NCBI RefSeq assembly: GCF_046719765.1
Contig: NZ_JABEBY010000004.1
Span: 121,938 to 185,937, forward strand
Origin: Halonotius sp046719765
Lineage (GTDB): Archaea > Halobacteriota > Halobacteria > Halobacteriales > Haloferacaceae
Reading direction: 5' to 3'
Length of the DNA stretch: 64,000 nt
Shown: positions 59,013 to 64,000 of the stretch, in pieces
Numbering within the stretch: the stretch's first letter is position 1
How the letters are laid out: each line of letters begins with the position of its first letter
The notes under the pieces: model-generated
What the model saw: the letters and a program-made list of their open reading frames with translations, nothing else
Told to the model about the DNA's origin: nothing
Database searches by the model: none
Translations under genes and position numbers: made by a program

Positions 59013-60163
59013 TGGCCGGCCTCCATGATCGTCGTAATCACACAGTTGCCAAAGCCACCGACGTTGCAGGCGAGCCCCGTTTCGGCCTCGACCTGGCGCG
59101 GCCCGGCGGTGCCGGTGAGTTGTTTGTAGATCTCATATACTTGAGCGACGCCGCTGGCACCGAGGGGATGGCCCTTCGATTTCAGCCCGCCGGAGGTGTT
59201 GATCGGGAGTTCGCCGTCGCGGTCGGTGACACCATCTTCGACGGCTTTCCAGCCTTCGCCCTGCTCGAAGAAGCCCAACCCCTCCGATTGGAGGAACTCA
59301 AGGATGGTGAACATGTCGTGGAGTTCGGCCACATCGATGTCGTTGGGGCCGAGGCCGGCCTGTTCGTAGGCGATTGCGCTGGAGTCGACGACGCCGTTCA
59401 TTACCGTTGGATCCTCGCGCTCGTGGACGACGTGGGTGTCGGTCGCGCCGCCGATCCCGGAGATGACGGCGTACTCGTCGGCGTACTCGCCCGCGACCGA
59501 CTCGGGACACAGCAGGAGGGCGGCCGAGCCATCGGTAATGGGGCAGAAATCATAGAGCCGCAGCGGATCGGCGACGATCGGCGACTCCATGACCGTGTCA
59601 AGATCGACCTCCTTTTGGAACTGGGCGTGAGGGTTGTCGACGCCGTTTTTGTGATTTTTCACGGCGACCTTGGCGAGACTTTCGCGTGGGGCGTTGTACT
59701 TGTGGAGGTATCGCCGGGCGGTCAGCCCAGCAAAGGAGGGCAGGGTGACGCCGTGTTTGTACTCCGCGGGGTGGGTCAGCGAGGCGATCACGTCAGTCGC
59801 CTCAGCGGTCGTGCGGTGGGTCATCTTCTCGCCGCCAATCAGCAGCGTGAGATCGCTGGCTCCCGAGGCGACGGACTGCCACGCGCTGTAGACGCCCGCG
59901 CCGCCGGAGGAGCTTGTCTGGTCGATCCGGGCGGTGTAGGCGGGGAGGGCGTCGAGGTCGTGGGCGACGGCGTTGGCGATACCGGTTTGGCCCTCGAACT
60001 CGCCACTGGCCATATTCGAGACGTAGAGATGCTCAAGGTCGTCGCCGTCGATATCGGTGTTGGCCAAACAGGCCTGGCCGGCTTCCGCGAGCAACTCGCG
60101 GATCCAGCCCTCGCGTTGGCCAAACTCGGTCATCGACGCGCCGACGATCGCAACGCGATCCAT
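59009..60163 (-). CDS. Thiolase-family protein with Ser at the nucleophile site
   Basis: 384 residues, thiolase fold. The C-terminal motifs are intact: KSKGHPLGASGVAQVYEI with the catalytic His, and GLACNVGGFGNCVITTI with the second Cys. At the first motif, however, ARIDQTSSSGGAGVYSA has Ser84 where the nucleophilic Cys of thiolase (CaSG) belongs. A full acetyl transfer is therefore doubtful; it may bind CoA or act in a complex, perhaps with the DUF35 partner. Length normal. It is followed by the coupled DUF35 gene, as in archaeal isoprenoid gene pairs. Confidence 0.87.
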   Translation of the reverse strand: MDRVAIVGASMTEFGQREGWIRELLAEAGQACLANTDIDGDDLEHLYVSNMASGEFEGQTGIANAVAHDLDALPAYTARIDQTSSSGGAGVYSAWQSVASGASDLTLLIGGEKMTHRTTAEATDVIASLTHPAEYKHGVTLPSFAGLTARRYLHKYNAPRESLAKVAVKNHKNGVDNPHAQFQKEVDLDTVMESPIVADPLRLYDFCPITDGSAALLLCPESVAGEYADEYAVISGIGGATDTHVVHEREDPTVMNGVVDSSAIAYEQAGLGPNDIDVAELHDMFTILEFLQSEGLGFFEQGEGWKAVEDGVTDRDGELPINTSGGLKSKGHPLGASGVAQVYEIYKQLTGTAGPRQVEAETGLACNVGGFGNCVITTIMEAGQ

Positions 60164-60250
60164 ACCACGTTTCTCACCGCGGGGTAGTTACCGATTTCCC
60201 TTCCAGCCCATCTCGGGCGATTTAACAGGACGGGACGGCGACCATTGAGC

Positions 60251-60664
60251 ATGGAACCGGATCGTACGCTGCCGTATCTCGGTGCCGGAGCCGCGCTCGT
60301 CTTTGCCGTGCTGGCGGCGGCCCCGTATCTGCTCGTCCGGGGGCAGTCACAGCTGCTGGCGGGCTACTACGGGGCTGGGCCGTTCGGCGTCGCCGGCGCG
60401 ATCTTTCTAGCCGTCCTCGGCGTCGTCATCTTCCTGTCGGGCGTCCGCGGGCAGGCTGATCCGACGCTTGTCGCGGGGATCATGCTCGCGGTCGGATTGG
60501 CGATCTTCGGGTTGACGGCGGTGTGGGCGTTGGCAATCCCCTCAACGATCCTCTATAGCTTCCCCGCCGACTACGGCTGGCTCGAATACCATCCGTGGGC
60601 GAGTCTGGTCGCCAGCGGCCTCATCGCCGGCAGCGCGGCAGGGTACGCACTCGTCGTCAACTAA
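60251..60664 (+). CDS. Four-helix membrane protein (DUF7548-type)
   Basis: 137 residues from ATG 60251 (MEPDRTLPYLGAGAALVFAVLAAAPYLLV). Four hydrophobic segments, the last HPWASLVASGLIAGSAAGYALVV. The family resemblance (DUF7548) is from memory and unverified. No function can be read. It stands divergent from the thiolase gene and converges with the quinone oxidoreductase gene. Confidence 0.68.
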   Translation: MEPDRTLPYLGAGAALVFAVLAAAPYLLVRGQSQLLAGYYGAGPFGVAGAIFLAVLGVVIFLSGVRGQADPTLVAGIMLAVGLAIFGLTAVWALAIPSTILYSFPADYGWLEYHPWASLVASGLIAGSAAGYALVVN

Positions 60665-60673
60665 CCTGTGGGA

Positions 60674-61636
60674 TCAGGGCGTAATGACGAGTTTGCCGAG
60701 GAAGCTCTCTTCGAGGACGGCGCGCTGGGCCTCGCTAGCGCCGTCGAGATCGTAGCGTTGGGCAAGCTGAATCTCCAGCTTGCCGTCGGCTAGCAGTGCG
60801 GCGACGTTTGACAGCGGCTCCCGCAGATCGGGTGTGTTGAACATGCTCATCAGCGTCAGCTGCAGATCCTTCCCGCGGGCGGCTGAAGACTGGCTGAAGC
60901 CGACCGACTGCTCCTTTTCGCCGATGCCGACGACCCGACAGCCGGTGGCGGCCACGTCGGCATCGAACTGGAGATACTCGTGCATGCGGTGATCGAGAAT
61001 CACATCGACGCCGCCGTCGCTGGAATTGAGCACCGCGTCGGCGAGATCATCACGGCGGTAATCGAAGACGTGATCCGCGCCAAGATCGGCAAGCTCGTCG
61101 TGGTACCCCGGGCTGGCGGTCGTGATAACCTGCGCGCCCGCGGCGGTCGCGATTTGGACAGCCGCGTGGCCGACACCGCCGCTCCCCCCGTGGATCAGAC
61201 ATCGGTCGCCGAGTTGGAGGTCAGCGTGGTCGATCAGCGCGCGCCACGCCGTGACGGCTGCGACGCCCGCCGCGCCAGCTTCGACGGTATCGACGCCCTC
61301 GGGGAGGGTGACGACCCGGTCGTTGGGGATCGCCGCGTACTCGGCGTAGCCGCCGTAGTGATCCTTACCGATGCCGGTAGCCATGACCGCATCGCCCGCG
61401 GTGAACCCGGTCACGTCGTCGCCGACGGCAACGACCTCGCCGGCGGCGTCGATACCGGGGATCATCGGCAGCGTGAACGGCTCGTAGGAGCCCTCCCGAA
61501 AGTAGGTGTCGACGGGGTTGACCGCTGCACCGTCGACGGCGATCACCACCTCGTCGCCCGCCGGCTCTGGCTGGGGGATCTCGTCTACCTGGAGTACGTC
61601 GGTGCCACCGTGGCTATGGAATCTGACGGCGCGCAT
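60674..61636 (-). CDS. NADPH:quinone oxidoreductase (zinc-free MDR family)
   Basis: 320 residues. N-terminal GroES-like domain (MRAVRFHSHGGTDVLQVDEIPQPEPAGDEVVIAVDGAAVNPVDTYFREG, MIPGIDAAGEVVAVGDDV) and a Rossmann domain with IHGGSGGVGHAAVQIATAAGAQVITTAS. The zinc-binding cysteines of alcohol dehydrogenases are absent, so it belongs to the quinone reductase branch that uses NADPH. Length typical. Its start is at 61636. Confidence 0.93.
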   Translation of the reverse strand: MRAVRFHSHGGTDVLQVDEIPQPEPAGDEVVIAVDGAAVNPVDTYFREGSYEPFTLPMIPGIDAAGEVVAVGDDVTGFTAGDAVMATGIGKDHYGGYAEYAAIPNDRVVTLPEGVDTVEAGAAGVAAVTAWRALIDHADLQLGDRCLIHGGSGGVGHAAVQIATAAGAQVITTASPGYHDELADLGADHVFDYRRDDLADAVLNSSDGGVDVILDHRMHEYLQFDADVAATGCRVVGIGEKEQSVGFSQSSAARGKDLQLTLMSMFNTPDLREPLSNVAALLADGKLEIQLAQRYDLDGASEAQRAVLEESFLGKLVITP

Positions 61637-61703
61637 AGCTGGATCGACGGGTGGGAGTCGAATAAACGCCGCGGCGAGGTTGGGTCGTCAGCAACCCGCC
61701 GGA

Positions 61704-63632
61704 TTAGTCGAGGAAATCGGGTTCTTTGCGTTTCTCGTCGCGCTCGTCGGTGAGGTGATCGATGAACGTCTCAAGTTCAACGTCTTGTTGTTCGCGCTCT
61801 TTGCGATCCCGCACTGAGACGGTGCCGGCCTCGGCCTCGTCGCTGCCGACAACGAGCATGTACGGCACCCGGTCGTCCTGTGCCTCACGGATCTTCCGGC
61901 CGAGCGTCCAGGATCGATCCTCGATGTCGACGCGGAAATCGGCGTCTTCGAGGTCGTTTTTCAAGCGGTGGGCGTAGCCGAGTTCGTCGTCGCTGATCGG
62001 GAGGATACGCACCTGTTCGGGCGCGAGCCACAGCGGGAACTTGCCGTCGTAATGCTCGATGAGCACCATGAAGAATCGCTCGAAGCTGCCGTAGAGGGCG
62101 CGGTGGATCATCACCGGGCGGTGGTCCTCGTTGTCCTCGCCGGTGTAGGAGAGATCGAACCGCTCGGGCATGTTGAAATCGAGTTGCACCGTCGGCCCGT
62201 CCCACTTGCGCCCCAGGGCGTCAGTAAAGGCAAAGTCGATCTTCGGCCCGTAGAACGCGCCGTCGCCAGCCTCAAGCTCGTAGTCCATGTTTGCGCTTTC
62301 GAGGACGGATTCGAGTTGGGATTCGGCCTCCTCCCAGATCTCGTCGCCGCCGACGGATTTCTCCGGCCGCGTGGCGAGGGCGACCTCGTAGTCGAGGTCG
62401 AACGTCTCCAGTACGTCGTTGATCATCGCCATGATGTCGTTGACCTCCGACTCGATCTGGTCGGGCCGGACGAAGAGGTGGCCGTCGTCGATGGTGAACG
62501 CCCACACCCGGGAAAGCCCCGAGAGTTCGCCGCGCTGCTCCTTCCGATAGACTTTGCCGTTCTCGGCGTAGCGGACGGGCAGATCGCGGTACGACCAGGA
62601 GTTTTGCTCGAAGATCGTCGCGTGGCCCGGGCAGTTCATCGGCTTGAGGCCGTACTCCTCGTCGTTCACGTCGAGCAGGAACATGTCGTCGACGTAGTTG
62701 TCGTAATGCCCCGACTGCTTCCAGAGTTCGGTGCGGAAGAGATGCGGCGTCTCGACGTACTCGTAGCCGTACTCCTCGTTCATCGACTCGCCGTATGCCT
62801 CAAGCTCTTTGAGGATGGTTTTGCCGTTGGGATGGTAGAGTGGGAGTCCGGGGCCGGTGACGGTCGGAATCGAGAACAGATCGAGCTCTTGGCCGAGTTT
62901 GCGGTGGTCGCGTTCCTTGGCCTCCTCGCGCATTTCGAGGAACTCCTCCAGTTGAGACTCCTTCTCGAAGGCCGTCCCGTGAACCCGCGTGAGGGTGTCG
63001 TTGTCCTCGTCGCCGCGCCAGTATGACGACGAGATGTTGAGGAGTTTGAACGCGCCGATCTCGCCGGTTGATTCGACGTGGGGGCCCTGACAGAGATCCT
63101 CGAACTCAGCTTGCTCGTAGAATGAGACTTCGGCCTCGTCGGCTTCGCGGTCGAGGATATCGAGTTTGTACTCGTTTTCGTCCTCGTACTTGGCGACGGC
63201 CTCCTCGCGGTCGTAAACGACCCGCTCGATGTCGTAGTCGGCCTCGACGATCTCCTGCATCTCATCTTCGATCTCTCGGAGGTCTCCCTCGTCGAGATCG
63301 ACGCCGGTGATATCGTAGTAGAAGCCTTCCTCGGTCCATGGGCCGATGGTGAGTTTGGCGTCGTCGTACAGTCGCAGCAGAGCCTGTGCAAAGACGTGGG
63401 CCGCCGAGTGTCGCAGCACCGAGAGGTACTCGTCGCTTTGGTCGGTGACGATCTCAACCCGGTCGCCGTCGCTGACAGGGGTTGCTTTGTCGACTAGTTC
63501 ACCTTCGATCTTGCCGGCGATGGTGTCGTCGCCGAGGCCGGGGCCGATCTCGTAGGCAACATCCTCCAGCGTCGCCCCTTCGGGCACGCCCAGTTCGGAG
63601 CCGTCCGGGAGGACGACAGCGATTTCGCTCAT
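61704..63632 (-). CDS. thrS: Threonyl-tRNA synthetase
   Basis: 642 residues from ATG 63632. N-terminal TGS-type domain (MSEIAVVLPDGSELGVPEGATLEDVAYEIG), the editing domain with LRHSAAHVFAQALLRL, CQGPHVESTGEIGAFKLLNISSSYWRGDEDN, then class II catalytic motifs: MNCPGHATIFE, YRKEQRGELSGLSRVWAFTIDDGHLF and MIHRALYGSFERFFMVLIEHYDGKFPLWLAPEQVRILPI (anticodon domain start). The bacterial-type editing site is kept. Length normal. Confidence 0.97.
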   Translation of the reverse strand: MSEIAVVLPDGSELGVPEGATLEDVAYEIGPGLGDDTIAGKIEGELVDKATPVSDGDRVEIVTDQSDEYLSVLRHSAAHVFAQALLRLYDDAKLTIGPWTEEGFYYDITGVDLDEGDLREIEDEMQEIVEADYDIERVVYDREEAVAKYEDENEYKLDILDREADEAEVSFYEQAEFEDLCQGPHVESTGEIGAFKLLNISSSYWRGDEDNDTLTRVHGTAFEKESQLEEFLEMREEAKERDHRKLGQELDLFSIPTVTGPGLPLYHPNGKTILKELEAYGESMNEEYGYEYVETPHLFRTELWKQSGHYDNYVDDMFLLDVNDEEYGLKPMNCPGHATIFEQNSWSYRDLPVRYAENGKVYRKEQRGELSGLSRVWAFTIDDGHLFVRPDQIESEVNDIMAMINDVLETFDLDYEVALATRPEKSVGGDEIWEEAESQLESVLESANMDYELEAGDGAFYGPKIDFAFTDALGRKWDGPTVQLDFNMPERFDLSYTGEDNEDHRPVMIHRALYGSFERFFMVLIEHYDGKFPLWLAPEQVRILPISDDELGYAHRLKNDLEDADFRVDIEDRSWTLGRKIREAQDDRVPYMLVVGSDEAEAGTVSVRDRKEREQQDVELETFIDHLTDERDEKRKEPDFLD

Positions 63633-63743
63633 GAATTTGGGAAACCGACAGCCGGGGATAAGTGTTGTTGGATGCGGTCGTGGACGGTAAGGGATCGTTC
63701 GCACTTCCTGTCGATGATGTCTTCGTTTCAACTGGTCGCAGAG

Positions 63744-64000
63744 CTACAGCGTCTCGCTTGATCCTTCGAGAAATTCAGACGGCGAGACAATCTCGATATC
63801 ACGAAACGCTCCAAGGTCGGTGAGATGTGGGTCGCCGGAAACAATGTATTCCGCCTCGGCTTCGAGCGCGATCTCCAGAAACAGGTCATCGTCCGGATCG
63901 TCGTCGATCACCTGAACTGACTGATAGTGTTTAGTTCGAATCTTTACCGGTAAGATACGGCCAGATGTTTGGTTCGGTGATCGCGCTCAATCCTCGTGGA
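63744..64000 (-). pseudogene. Partial PIN-domain protein, probably frameshifted, runs off the right edge
   Basis: Read on the minus strand from the right edge. The end (VIDDDPDDDLFLEIALEAEAEYIVSGDPHLTDLG with FRDIEIVSPSEFLEGSSETL and stop at 63744-63746) is the C-terminal two-thirds of a PIN nuclease domain, with the conserved DPDDD and SGDxHL acidic sites. Upstream in the same frame a TGA appears within 90 bases, while another frame carries a plausible continuation (LSAITEPNIWPYLTGKD) ending at a TAA. Either a frameshift has broken the gene or the start lies within it. The beginning is outside the window. Confidence 0.55.

Noticed and set aside
59009..60163. Long open frame of about 398 codons on the plus strand over the thiolase gene
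   Set aside because: It is antisense to a clearly recognisable gene; in high-GC genomes such shadow frames are expected, and its residues show no family.
61968..63026. Long plus-strand open frame over thrS
   Set aside because: It lies opposite to a textbook threonyl-tRNA synthetase and shows the reversed-codon composition of a shadow frame.

Overview
The window is chromosomal DNA from a haloarchaeon. GC is high, the predicted proteins are strongly acidic, and many genes start at an ATG or GTG about 25-30 bases after a TATA-like box (leaderless transcripts). Several archaeal-type genes are present: ribosomal proteins S24e and S6e, the fused KEOPS protein Kae1-Bud32, TiaS, ER-type signal peptidase, Bat-type regulators, DpsA and GfcR, plus many small families I know only from haloarchaea. 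I cannot fix the genus. The gene content would suit a member of the Halorubraceae, but that is a guess.

Layout. 1-10.2 kb: housekeeping and conserved small haloarchaeal genes (CPBP protease, Usp, lycopene cyclase CrtY, S24e, Kae1-Bud32, XTP/dITP pyrophosphatase, TrkA). 10.2-12.8 kb: an AT-rich zinc-finger microprotein, an apparently decayed stretch, and a stand-alone haem-copper oxidase subunit I. 12.9-18 kb: rhodanese with a Bat-like regulator, S6e with a long acidic tail, and TRAM and unknown proteins. 18.0-34.6 kb: a phosphonate island. A minus-strand, translationally coupled run phnG-H-I-J-K-L-M encodes C-P lyase and continues into a TIM-barrel isomerase-like gene, a HAD hydrolase and a Tat lipoprotein. 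Divergent to it are a first PhnDCE transporter with a hexapeptide acyltransferase, two PhoU-family regulators, and a second complete PhnDCE transporter. 34.65-34.9 kb: tRNA-Thr(GGT) beside a duplicated tRNA 3' end and a large hairpin, which looks like an old integration scar.

35.8-41.9 kb: an accessory stretch with a coiled-coil/zinc-ribbon protein plus a RecA/RAD55-like partner, then an ER-type signal peptidase flanked by two secreted SipW-type or DUF1102-like proteins, a candidate surface-fibre or matrix locus. 41.9-51.9 kb: SerS, RNase R-type RNB protein, a degenerate receiver protein, a RelE-type toxin/antitoxin pair, TiaS and others. 52-57.5 kb: NCS2 permease, GfcR, DpsA, a small gene behind two iron-box-like operators, and a 7TM/PAS histidine kinase. 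57.8-64 kb: thiolase with OB-fold partner, quinone oxidoreductase, ThrS, and a probably broken PIN gene at the right edge.

Working together. The phosphonate island holds everything needed to import phosphonates twice over and cleave them by C-P lyase. It lacks recognisable phnN and phnP, so the two extra enzymes at the operon end are candidates for finishing the ribosyl cyclic phosphate product. The two PhoU-type proteins between the transporters suggest control by phosphate state. DpsA and the iron-box gene suggest a local iron theme. Short tandem duplications recur at gene 3' ends across the window.
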